Shown piece by piece: positions 8,743 to 15,206 of a stretch of 64,000 bases of DNA. This DNA is from Pseudonocardia parietis (GTDB taxonomy: Bacteria; Actinomycetota; Actinomycetes; Mycobacteriales; Pseudonocardiaceae). A program made the position numbers and the translations under genes. The notes under the pieces are model-generated. The model was not told where the DNA came from, did no database searches, and saw only the letters and a program-made list of their open reading frames with translations. The DNA lies in assembly GCF_017876315.1 (NCBI RefSeq), contig NZ_JAGINU010000001.1, positions 2,976,001 to 3,040,000 on the forward strand, in the 5' to 3' direction. Numbering within the stretch: the stretch's first letter is position 1; every line of letters starts with the position of its first letter.

Positions 8743-9627
8743 GTGCGAATCGGGTTCGGTGTGCCGCAGTTCGGCGATGCGGCCGCTCACGTGGACGAGA
8801 CGATGCGGTTCGCCGCGGGGGCGGAGGAGCGGGGCGCGGCGAGCCTGTGGACGGCCGACCGGTTGCTGGCGGCCGTGGACCCCGCCGTCGGCTACGGCGG
8901 CGGGGACACCGTCCCGGTCCAGTTCCGGGCGACACACGACCCCCTGGGCCTGCTCACCGCGGCCGCCGCCGTGACCACGCGGGTACAGCTGGGCACCAGC
9001 ACGCTGAACGCGCCGTGGTACCCGTCGGCCCTGCTGGCCCGCCACGCGCTGACCCTCGACCGGGTCTCCCGGGGACGGCTGCTGCTCGGTCTGGGCACCG
9101 GCTGGTCACCCGAGGAGTACGACGCGGTCGGCGTCCCCATGGCCGAGCGCGGTGCGCGGCTCGACGAGGCCCTCGACGTGTTCGACGCCTGGTGGAACGA
9201 CGCTCCCGTCGAGTACCGGGGCAAGGTCGCGACCGTCGCGCCGGCGCACGTCGACGTGAAGCCGCACGGGATCCCGGTGTACCTGGCCGGCTTCGCACCG
9301 CGGGCGCGGCGGCGGATCGCCGAGCGCGCCGACGGGTTCCTGCCGGTGGTGACGCCGTCGGTGCGGGACCTGGACGCGGCCGTCTCGGTGCCGTGGGGCG
9401 AGCTGCGCGCGGCGGCACAGGACGCCGGACGGGGCCCGGACGCGATCGGGGCGGCGTTGCGGATCAACCTGCCGCCGGGGTCGACCGCCGCCGACGCGGT
9501 GTCGACGCTGCGCCGGGTGCGGGAGTCGACCGACATCGAGCACGCCTTCGTCGACCTGATGTACGTCAGCGCCGACCACGACACCGCGCTCGAGTGGGTC
9601 GGGGAGATCCTGGAGGCCGCGGCCTGA
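8743..9627 (+). CDS. LLM-class F420-dependent oxidoreductase
   Basis: TIM-barrel flavin/F420 oxidoreductase of the luciferase-like monooxygenase superfamily, 294 residues. The N-terminus RIGFGVPQFGDAA, the segment RVQLGTSTLNAPWYPSALLA and GRLLLGLGTGWSPEEYDAVG are typical. The GTG start at 8743 has GGAGG four bases upstream. Members in this group generally use reduced F420, a cofactor common in actinomycetes; the substrate is unknown. It is divergent from the MerR gene, which may regulate it. Confidence 0.85.
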   Translation: MRIGFGVPQFGDAAAHVDETMRFAAGAEERGAASLWTADRLLAAVDPAVGYGGGDTVPVQFRATHDPLGLLTAAAAVTTRVQLGTSTLNAPWYPSALLARHALTLDRVSRGRLLLGLGTGWSPEEYDAVGVPMAERGARLDEALDVFDAWWNDAPVEYRGKVATVAPAHVDVKPHGIPVYLAGFAPRARRRIAERADGFLPVVTPSVRDLDAAVSVPWGELRAAAQDAGRGPDAIGAALRINLPPGSTAADAVSTLRRVRESTDIEHAFVDLMYVSADHDTALEWVGEILEAAA

Positions 9628-9673
9628 GCACCGGGTCGCGGGGCGTCCCCGGTCCGCTGGTTCACTGGACGGC

Positions 9674-10393
9674 GTGTCGTCGGATCCCCTGGAGCTGCTG
9701 ACCCGTGGCTACGAACTGGTGGCGGCCCGGCCCGCCTCGCTGCTGGCGGCGCTGCTCGCGCTCGTCGTGGTGGCGTGGCAGCCGACCTGGCGGCTGACCC
9801 GTACCGCGGTGACGATCGCCCACGAGGGCGGGCACGCGCTGGTCGCGGTGCTGGTCGGGCGCGGGCTCACCGGCATCCGGTTGCACGCCGACTCCTCCGG
9901 CGTCACCTACTCGACCGGCGCCGGGCGCGGCCCCGGGGTGGTGGTGATGTTCCTGGCCGGCTACGTGTTCCCGCCGCTGCTCGGGCTCGGCGGCGCCGTG
10001 CTGGTGGCCACGGACTCCGCGCAGGCCATGCTCTGGATCGGGGTCGTGCTGCTCGCCGCGACCCTGCTGCAGACCCGCAACCTCTACGGGGGCCTCGCGG
10101 TCGTCGTCACCGGCGCGGTGCTGGTGCTGGTCGCGCTGCGCGCCGAGGAGGACCTGCGGACCGGTTTCGCGGCCGCGCTGTCCTGGTTCCTACTGTTCGG
10201 CGGGGTGAAGGCGTGCGCGGAGCTGCGGCGGGGACGGCGCCGTGGCGGGCTGCGGCATTCCGACGCCGACCGGCTCGCCGAGCTGACGCGGGTGTCCGGC
10301 GCGGTGTGGGCGGCGTTCTTCCTGGTCGCCGCGGCCGCCGCGACCGTCACCGCCGGTTGGGTGGTCTTCGCTCCGGGTGGCGCGCCGGCCTGA
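9674..10393 (+). CDS. M50-family membrane metalloprotease-like protein
   Basis: Integral membrane protein of 239 residues. The zinc motif HEGGH lies in TVAITAHEGGHALVAVLVG-like sequence near residue 55, after a first hydrophobic segment (SLLAALLALVVVAWQP). Four or five more hydrophobic stretches follow. The pattern fits the M50B peptidase-like family found widely in actinobacteria, as opposed to the classical site-2 proteases with PDZ domains, which are not present. Whether it is proteolytic is not shown. GTG start at 9674, 46 bases after the LLM gene. Confidence 0.8.
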   Translation: MSSDPLELLTRGYELVAARPASLLAALLALVVVAWQPTWRLTRTAVTIAHEGGHALVAVLVGRGLTGIRLHADSSGVTYSTGAGRGPGVVVMFLAGYVFPPLLGLGGAVLVATDSAQAMLWIGVVLLAATLLQTRNLYGGLAVVVTGAVLVLVALRAEEDLRTGFAAALSWFLLFGGVKACAELRRGRRRGGLRHSDADRLAELTRVSGAVWAAFFLVAAAAATVTAGWVVFAPGGAPA

Positions 10394-10416
10394 GGAGAAG
10401 CTGCCAGGATCGGTGG

Positions 10417-10839
10417 ATGGCAGAAGACTTCAACAGCCGCGTCATCCGCGAGTTCCGGGAGAACGACGGCCGGGTCGGCGAGCCCTTCGCCGGCCTGCCG
10501 ATGGTCCTGGTCCACCACATCGGGGCGCGCAGCGGTGCCGAACGGGTCACCCCGCTGCGCTGGTTCGCCGACGGCGACCGGTACGTGCTCGTCGCCTCCA
10601 AGGCCGGCGCGCCGGACAACCCGGCCTGGTACCACAACCTGAAGGCGAACCCGGAGGTCGTCGTCGAGATCGGCGACGGGCAGGGGAGTGTCGAGACGCG
10701 GCGGGTGCACGCGAGCGAGCTGCCCGGCGCCGAGCGGGACCGGATGTGGACGTGGATCAAGGAGAACAACGGCGGTTTCGCCGAGTACGAGCGCGCCACC
10801 GACCGCACCATCCCGCTGGTCGCGCTGACCCCGAGCTGA
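10417..10839 (+). CDS. Ddn-like deazaflavin-dependent nitroreductase family protein
   Basis: Split-barrel protein of 140 residues of the F420-binding Ddn family. The characteristic core is GARSGAERVTPLRWF, then DRYVLVASKAGAPDNPAWYHNLKANP-type sequence; the NPAWYHNL and VVVEIGDG blocks are diagnostic. Members reduce quinones or nitroaromatics with F420H2 and many have unknown natural substrates. The start chosen is ATG 10417, six bases after a CAGGAT hexamer and without a ribosome binding site, so it may be leaderless. It lies two genes after the LLM-class oxidoreductase, giving a local group of F420-type enzymes. Confidence 0.85.
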   Translation: MAEDFNSRVIREFRENDGRVGEPFAGLPMVLVHHIGARSGAERVTPLRWFADGDRYVLVASKAGAPDNPAWYHNLKANPEVVVEIGDGQGSVETRRVHASELPGAERDRMWTWIKENNGGFAEYERATDRTIPLVALTPS

Positions 10840-10873
10840 GCCCGCGGGTGCACGCAATGGCAGGCTCGCAGGC

Positions 10874-11308
10874 ATGACGATCACCCTCGAGCAGGCCCAG
10901 ACCATCACCACCGCGGCGCTGGCGCACGGCACCGAGCAGGGGTTCAACGCGCTGACGGTCGCCGTGCTCGATCCCGGCGGCGCGATCGTCGCGCTGGCCC
11001 GCCAGGACGGCTCCGGCTACCTGCGCCCGGACCTGGCCGTCGGCAAGGCGAACGGCGTGCTGGCGCTGGGGATGACGAACCGGGCCATCGCCGCCCGCGC
11101 CGCGGACTCGCCCGAGTTCTTCACCTCGGTCGCGGGCCTGACCGGTGGGAAGATCTTCTCGGTGCCCGGCGGGGTGTTCGTGAAGGACTCCGCCGGCACC
11201 CTGCTCGGCGCGGTCGGCGTGACCGGTGACGCGTCGCTGAACGACGAGGCCGCGGCCGTCGCCGGGATCAAGGCCGCCGGTCTGGTCGCGGTCACCGGAG
11301 CGGAGTAA
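10874..11308 (+). CDS. GlcG/HbpS-type (DUF336) protein
   Basis: GlcG/HbpS-family protein of 144 residues, first of two in this window (the other begins at 23632). Visible family features are LTVAVLDPGGAIVALARQDGSG, the FFTSVAGLTGGKIFSVPGG middle block and the C-terminal GAVGVTGDASLNDEAAA. Family members bind haem, corrinoid or other ligands or lack a known activity. A CAGGCT hexamer lies seven bases before the ATG. A terminator-like hairpin follows the stop, so the gene ends a small plus-strand run. Confidence 0.8.
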   Translation: MTITLEQAQTITTAALAHGTEQGFNALTVAVLDPGGAIVALARQDGSGYLRPDLAVGKANGVLALGMTNRAIAARAADSPEFFTSVAGLTGGKIFSVPGGVFVKDSAGTLLGAVGVTGDASLNDEAAAVAGIKAAGLVAVTGAE

Positions 11309-11328
11309 CACCCGCTCCACGAGCCGCA

Positions 11329-11356
11329 CCCCCGGGCGACGAGGTCAGCCCGGGGG
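11329..11356. terminator. Hairpin after GlcG-type gene
   Basis: Perfect 9-bp stem (CCCCCGGGC with GCCCGGGGG) and a 10-base loop, 20 bases after the stop codon. No T-run follows, as is usual in high-GC actinobacteria. Confidence 0.6.
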
Positions 11357-11660
11357 CGCGGAGGGGACACGACCCTGCCGCCGAGGAAGGGTCGTGCACG
11401 TTTCGTGGTCAGGCGGCGGTGTCGCGCGTGCAGCGTCTCACGTGGTGGTCGACACGGCGACGGTGTGCAGGCGGAGCGTCACGGATCGTGATCAGACTGG
11501 TACAGCCCTCACTCGATGTGATGCGGAACACGGTGAAGCCGAGTCAACCAGTCCGTTCAGTGGGTTGTCAACGGCTCCGCGGGCGCGGTCGACGATCGCC
11601 GAACTGGACCGATTATGCGTCGGTCGGCCCGGCGATCTCACCGAGTGACGGCCCGCCGGA
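11357..11660. other. Intergenic stretch without a recognisable gene
   Basis: About 300 bases between the hairpin and the VOC gene promoter. Base composition is lower in GC than the surroundings in places (for example around 11510-11590). Short frames of 84 and 90 codons are open on the plus strand (from 11394 and 11419) but have no ribosome binding site and no familiar motif. It may be remnant DNA from a deletion or insertion. Confidence 0.4.
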
Positions 11661-11666
11661 TAGCGT
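11661..11666 (+). promoter_or_regulatory. -10 hexamer before VOC gene
   Basis: TAGCGT ends 8 bases before the GTG at 11675 and matches the TANNNT pattern seen before other leaderless-looking genes in this window. It supports choosing the shorter start. Confidence 0.45.
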
Positions 11667-11674
11667 GCGGCGCC

Positions 11675-12097
11675 GTGGAGATCCTCAGTAGTCGCGCCAT
11701 CCTGCGTCCCGCCGACCCCGACGCCGCGCTGGCGTTCTACCGCGATGTCCTCGGCCTGGCGATCTCCCGCGAGTTCCCGGGCGGGACCGTGTTCTTCCTC
11801 GGCAACGGGTTGCTGGAGGTCTCGGCCGCGCCGTCCGGCGCACCGGACGGCCCGGCGGGGGCGGACCCGGCCGGGCCCGCCCCGGACGCCGGCGGGCTGC
11901 GGCTGTGGCTACAGGTCCGCGACCTCGCCGCGGCCCACGCCGAGCTGGCCGGTGCCGGTGTGGCGGTGTTGCGCGAGCCGCGCCAGGAGCCGTGGGGCCT
12001 GCACGAGATGTGGATCGCCGACCCGGACGGCACCCGGATCGTGCTGGTGCAGATCCCGGCGGAGCACCCGATCCGCCGCGACACCCGCGGCGACTGA
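11675..12097 (+). CDS. VOC-family (glyoxalase/dioxygenase fold) protein
   Basis: Protein of 140 residues with the two beta-alpha-beta units of the vicinal oxygen chelate fold: SRAILRPADPDAALAFYRDVLGL then an insertion rich in Ala/Pro/Gly, and LQVRDLAAAHAELAGAGV followed by GLHEMWIADPDGTRIVLVQ. Such proteins are lyases, dioxygenases or drug-binding proteins; substrate unknown. The frame is open further upstream (to 11615), but the -10-like TAGCGT at 11661 and homology beginning at VEILSSR favour GTG 11675. It ends four bases before the convergent alpha/beta hydrolase gene. Confidence 0.75.
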   Translation: MEILSSRAILRPADPDAALAFYRDVLGLAISREFPGGTVFFLGNGLLEVSAAPSGAPDGPAGADPAGPAPDAGGLRLWLQVRDLAAAHAELAGAGVAVLREPRQEPWGLHEMWIADPDGTRIVLVQIPAEHPIRRDTRGD

Positions 12098-12101
12098 GCG
12101 G

Positions 12102-13001
12102 CTACCGGCGCAGGAGCGCGTCGACGACGCGGGCCTGGGCCGCGGCGGCATCCGGGTGTGTGTACAGCGCCAGGTGCGTGCCGGTGTCCAGGGTCAGCAG
12201 CTCGGCGCCGGGGATCGTCGCGGCGGCGAAGGCGCTGTCCGCCGGGGGGAGGTCGCCGTCGGCGCTGCCCTGCACGACCAGGGTCGGTGCCGTGATCCGC
12301 TCCAGCTCCAGCGAGGTGATCGCGGCGAACTGCGCCAGGTCGTTCTCGTAGCCGGCGCGCCGGGAGCGGTCCTGGGTGGCGGTCGCGCCGAGGGCCAGGA
12401 CGAAGTCGCGCTTGACCGGGTCGGCGAAGACCTCCTCGATCCGCTGGGTGAGCTGCTCCTTGGGCAGGTCGCCCTCCGCGGAGAGGACACCCGCGACGTA
12501 CTGCCGGGGCTGGTGCGCGGCGAGCAGCCGCAGCAGCCAGCGCCCGGCGCCGGTGGTGAACATCAGCCGGTCGGCCAGGTCCTGCTCCGGCAGGTGGTAG
12601 GCCCGGCTGACCGCCGCGAACGCGACGAGGGCGTCGACCCGGGCGGGGTGGCGGACGGCGAGCCGGTAGCCGGCGGGGCCGCCACCGGACCACGAGAGGA
12701 CCCCGGCCCGCTCGATCCCGAGATGGTCGAGCAGAGCGGCGAGCAGGTCCGCCTGCCGGTCGACGGTCGTGCGGTCGCCGAGCTCGGTCCCGAGGTAGCC
12801 GGGCCGGGACACCAGGATCGCCGAGATCTCCTCCCGGGGGAGGAAGCCGGCCATCAGGGCCGCCGCGTCGATACCGCCCGGGCTGCCGTGCACGACGACG
12901 ACCGGGGCCCCGGTACCGACGACGGCGTACTCGACGGGACCGGCACCGGTCTCGGCGATCTGCCGGACGTGGTCGGGTACGTGGCTCTCGATGGTGCTCA
13001 T
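12102..13001 (-). CDS. Alpha/beta-fold hydrolase
   Basis: Hydrolase of 299 residues. The oxyanion region is VVVVHGSPGG, the nucleophile elbow is LSWSGGGPAGY (Ser in S-W-S-G-G, with Ser in place of the usual first Gly), an Asp is available in VVQGSADGDLP and the catalytic His in LDTGTHLALY. The order and spacing fit haloperoxidase/esterase-type enzymes. The substrate is unknown. The gene is divergent from the membrane protein/carotenoid oxygenase pair, and a large palindrome in the shared 189-base spacer probably controls one or both directions. Confidence 0.8.
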   Translation of the reverse strand: MSTIESHVPDHVRQIAETGAGPVEYAVVGTGAPVVVVHGSPGGIDAAALMAGFLPREEISAILVSRPGYLGTELGDRTTVDRQADLLAALLDHLGIERAGVLSWSGGGPAGYRLAVRHPARVDALVAFAAVSRAYHLPEQDLADRLMFTTGAGRWLLRLLAAHQPRQYVAGVLSAEGDLPKEQLTQRIEEVFADPVKRDFVLALGATATQDRSRRAGYENDLAQFAAITSLELERITAPTLVVQGSADGDLPPADSAFAAATIPGAELLTLDTGTHLALYTHPDAAAAQARVVDALLRR

Positions 13002-13072
13002 GGGCGACCTGCCGATCTCTTCGGTGTCGTGGCGCGGGTGCATGGGAACCGTCGGCACTGTCGGCCGGTCCG

Positions 13073-13121
13073 CTCCAACCCCGTTCCAACCGGCCGGCCC
13101 GGGGTTGGAAGGGAGTTGGAG
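13073..13121. promoter_or_regulatory. Large palindrome of 11-bp-phased repeats
   Basis: Two 19-base arms (13073-13091 and 13103-13121) are inverted copies with 17 of 19 positions matching, around an 11-base centre. Each arm is itself a direct repeat of TCCAAC (or TTGGA) with an 11-bp period, i.e. one helical turn. It sits between divergent genes, 71 bases upstream of the hydrolase start and 69 bases upstream of the membrane protein start, and looks like an operator. SARP/BTAD-type regulators bind heptamer direct repeats with an 11-bp period, and such a regulator gene lies 2 kb away. Confidence 0.55.
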
Positions 13122-13190
13122 GGAGTGCCGCGACGGTGTGGTCACCGGCTGCTCGACGGGGGCGGCGGGCACGGAGGAGAGGACCACGCC

Positions 13191-13811
13191 ATGTCGGTCA
13201 AGCAGATCCTGCTCGGGTTCCTGCCCTGGATCGCGTTCAGCGCGATCTCGACCCGGGTCGGCCCCGGTGCGGTCGGGACGGCCGCGCTGCTGGCCCTGGT
13301 CCTGGCGGCGGTGTTCGTGGCCCGGTCGGTCGCACGGGGGCAGAGCCCGAAGCTGCTGGAGGTCACCGCGGTCGCCACGTTCGCGGTGATGAGCGCGTGG
13401 GCACTGATCGACCCGGCCTCGGACGAGGTGCTGGCCCTCTACGGTCGAGGGGGCGCTGCGCTGGTGCTGGCCGTCGTCCTCGCGGTGAGCCTGGCGATCC
13501 GGCCGTTCACCGAGCAGTACGCGCGGGAGACGGTCGCGCGGGAGTACTGGGACTCCCCGCGCTTCCACTCGGTCAACCGCCGGGTCAGTGCCGCATGGGC
13601 GGGCACCGTGGCGGTCATGGCCGTCGGGCACCTCGTCGCCGGCGCGCTCACCGCGAACGGCGCCGAGCACACCGGCTACCTCGTCTCGCGGCCCGCCGAC
13701 CTGATCCTGAACTGGCTGGTGCCGGGTCTGCTGATCGTCGCGACCGTCCGCTACACGAACCGGGTCGTCGGGGAGCACCGCACCGAGAACCCGGAGCGGG
13801 TCGCGCGATGA
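13191..13811 (+). CDS. Membrane protein, unknown function
   Basis: Protein of 206 residues with about five hydrophobic segments (approximately residues 22-45, 57-75, 84-104, 136-155 and 172-192) and a polar stretch between the third and fourth (REYWDSPRFHSVNRR). No signal for transport or enzyme activity is evident and I do not recognise the family. The ATG at 13191 follows GGAGAGGA. Its stop overlaps the carotenoid oxygenase start by four bases (ATGA), so the two are translationally coupled and probably work together, for example at the membrane where the oxygenase finds a hydrophobic substrate. Confidence 0.7.
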   Translation: MSVKQILLGFLPWIAFSAISTRVGPGAVGTAALLALVLAAVFVARSVARGQSPKLLEVTAVATFAVMSAWALIDPASDEVLALYGRGGAALVLAVVLAVSLAIRPFTEQYARETVAREYWDSPRFHSVNRRVSAAWAGTVAVMAVGHLVAGALTANGAEHTGYLVSRPADLILNWLVPGLLIVATVRYTNRVVGEHRTENPERVAR

Positions 13812-15205
13812 CCGCCGCCGCCCGCCCCGCCCCGGTCGTCCCGGGGCCGTACCTGACCGGCCCGTTCGCACCGGTGGTCGCCGAGGTCGACGTCGCCGAC
13901 CTCGAGGTCGCCGGCGAGCTGCCCGCCGACCTCGACGGGTCCTACGTCCGCAACGGCCCCAACCCGCGCTTCTCGCCGATCGGCTCCTACGTCTTCCCGC
14001 TCGACGGGGACGGGATGCTGCACCGTGTCACGCTGTCCGAGGGCCGGGCGCGCTACGACAACCGGTTCGTGCGCACCCCGATGGTCCGCGCCGAGGAGCA
14101 GGCCGGGCACGCGATCTGGCCCGGCTTCGGCTCGGCCGGGCGGCCCGGGGCCGACGAGGTCGGCCCGGAGCTGGCCGGCACCCGGCGCCAGCTCCCGGAC
14201 ATCAACGTCATCCGTCACCACGGGACGCTGCTGGCCCTGGCCGAGTGCGACCGTCCCTACCGGATGGGCCCGGAGCTGGAGACGCTCGGCCAGGAGACCT
14301 TCGGCGACGCGCTCCCGGCCGGGATCTGCGCCCATCCCAAGCTCGACCCCCGCACCGGCGAGATGATCGCGTTCTCCTACACCTTCGGCCCGCCGTTCCT
14401 GACCTGGACGACGATCCGCCCGGACGGCACCGGGACCGCGCCGGTGCCCGTGGCGGGGATCGAACGGCCCAGCATGATCCACGACATGGCGATCACGGCG
14501 CGGTACGTGGTGCTGGTCGTCGCCCCGCTGTACTTCGACATCGCGGCCGCGACGGCCGGCGGGTCCCTGCTGTCCTGGCAGCCGGACGACGGCACCCGGA
14601 TCGCCCTGGTCCCGCGCGACGGCGGCCCGGTCCGCTGGTGCTCGGACTCGGTGTTCTGGCTGTGGCACACCGTCAACGCCCACGACGAGGGCGGCCGGGT
14701 GGTGCTGGACTACGTCGAGTGGCCCCGCCCCGCCGAGCTCGCGCCCGGCCCGCCCGTGCAGCCGCGACTCGCCCGGGCCGTGCTGGACCCGGCGACCGGG
14801 CACGTCCACCGCAGCACGCTGGCCGACATCGCGGCCGAGTTCCCGCGGATCGACGACCGGCTGCTGGGCTCGGCGCACGCGGTGTCCGCCTCCGTGACCA
14901 GTACCGGCCGCGAGCTCCCGCACCCGGGCTGCTGGGACGCGCTGGCCTGGTACGACACCCGGGCGGGGACGGTCACCCGCTGGGCGCCACCCGGCGTCGC
15001 GCTCGGTGAACCGGTCTTCGCCCCGGACCCGCGCTCCGACGCCCCGGACGCCGGCTGGTGGCTCGTCCTCGGCACCCGGTTCGACACCGGGGCGAGCAAC
15101 CTGTTCGTGCTCCCGGCCGCGGACCCCGCGTCCGGGCCGGTCGGCACCGTCCGGCTGCCCGTGCGCGTCCCGCTCGGGCTGCACGGCAACTGGCTGCCCA
15201 CGTGA
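13808..15205 (+). CDS. Carotenoid/stilbene cleavage oxygenase (RPE65 family)
   Basis: Non-haem iron oxygenase of 465 residues that would cleave a carbon-carbon double bond in a carotenoid, apocarotenoid or stilbene-like substrate. The start region ADLDGSYVRNGPNPRF is typical, and four metal-binding His positions are present: ICAHPKLD, MIHDMAIT, HTVNAHDEG and the final LHGNWLPT. No signal peptide. It is coupled to the membrane protein gene by a four-base overlap. No carotenoid biosynthesis genes are in the window, so the substrate must be made elsewhere. It ends one base before the stop of the convergent BTAD regulator gene. Confidence 0.9.
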   Translation: MTAAARPAPVVPGPYLTGPFAPVVAEVDVADLEVAGELPADLDGSYVRNGPNPRFSPIGSYVFPLDGDGMLHRVTLSEGRARYDNRFVRTPMVRAEEQAGHAIWPGFGSAGRPGADEVGPELAGTRRQLPDINVIRHHGTLLALAECDRPYRMGPELETLGQETFGDALPAGICAHPKLDPRTGEMIAFSYTFGPPFLTWTTIRPDGTGTAPVPVAGIERPSMIHDMAITARYVVLVVAPLYFDIAAATAGGSLLSWQPDDGTRIALVPRDGGPVRWCSDSVFWLWHTVNAHDEGGRVVLDYVEWPRPAELAPGPPVQPRLARAVLDPATGHVHRSTLADIAAEFPRIDDRLLGSAHAVSASVTSTGRELPHPGCWDALAWYDTRAGTVTRWAPPGVALGEPVFAPDPRSDAPDAGWWLVLGTRFDTGASNLFVLPAADPASGPVGTVRLPVRVPLGLHGNWLPT

Positions 15206-15206
15206 G

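Noticed and set aside
11745-13811. Plus-strand open frame of 688 codons across VOC gene, hydrolase gene and membrane protein gene
   Set aside because: Only its last 206 codons (from ATG 13191) look like a protein; the rest is the antisense of the alpha/beta hydrolase gene and an off-frame reading of the VOC gene.
12102-13871. Extended 589-codon version of the alpha/beta hydrolase gene
   Set aside because: The upstream 290 codons lie antisense to the membrane protein gene and include the palindromic operator; homology starts at ATG 13001.
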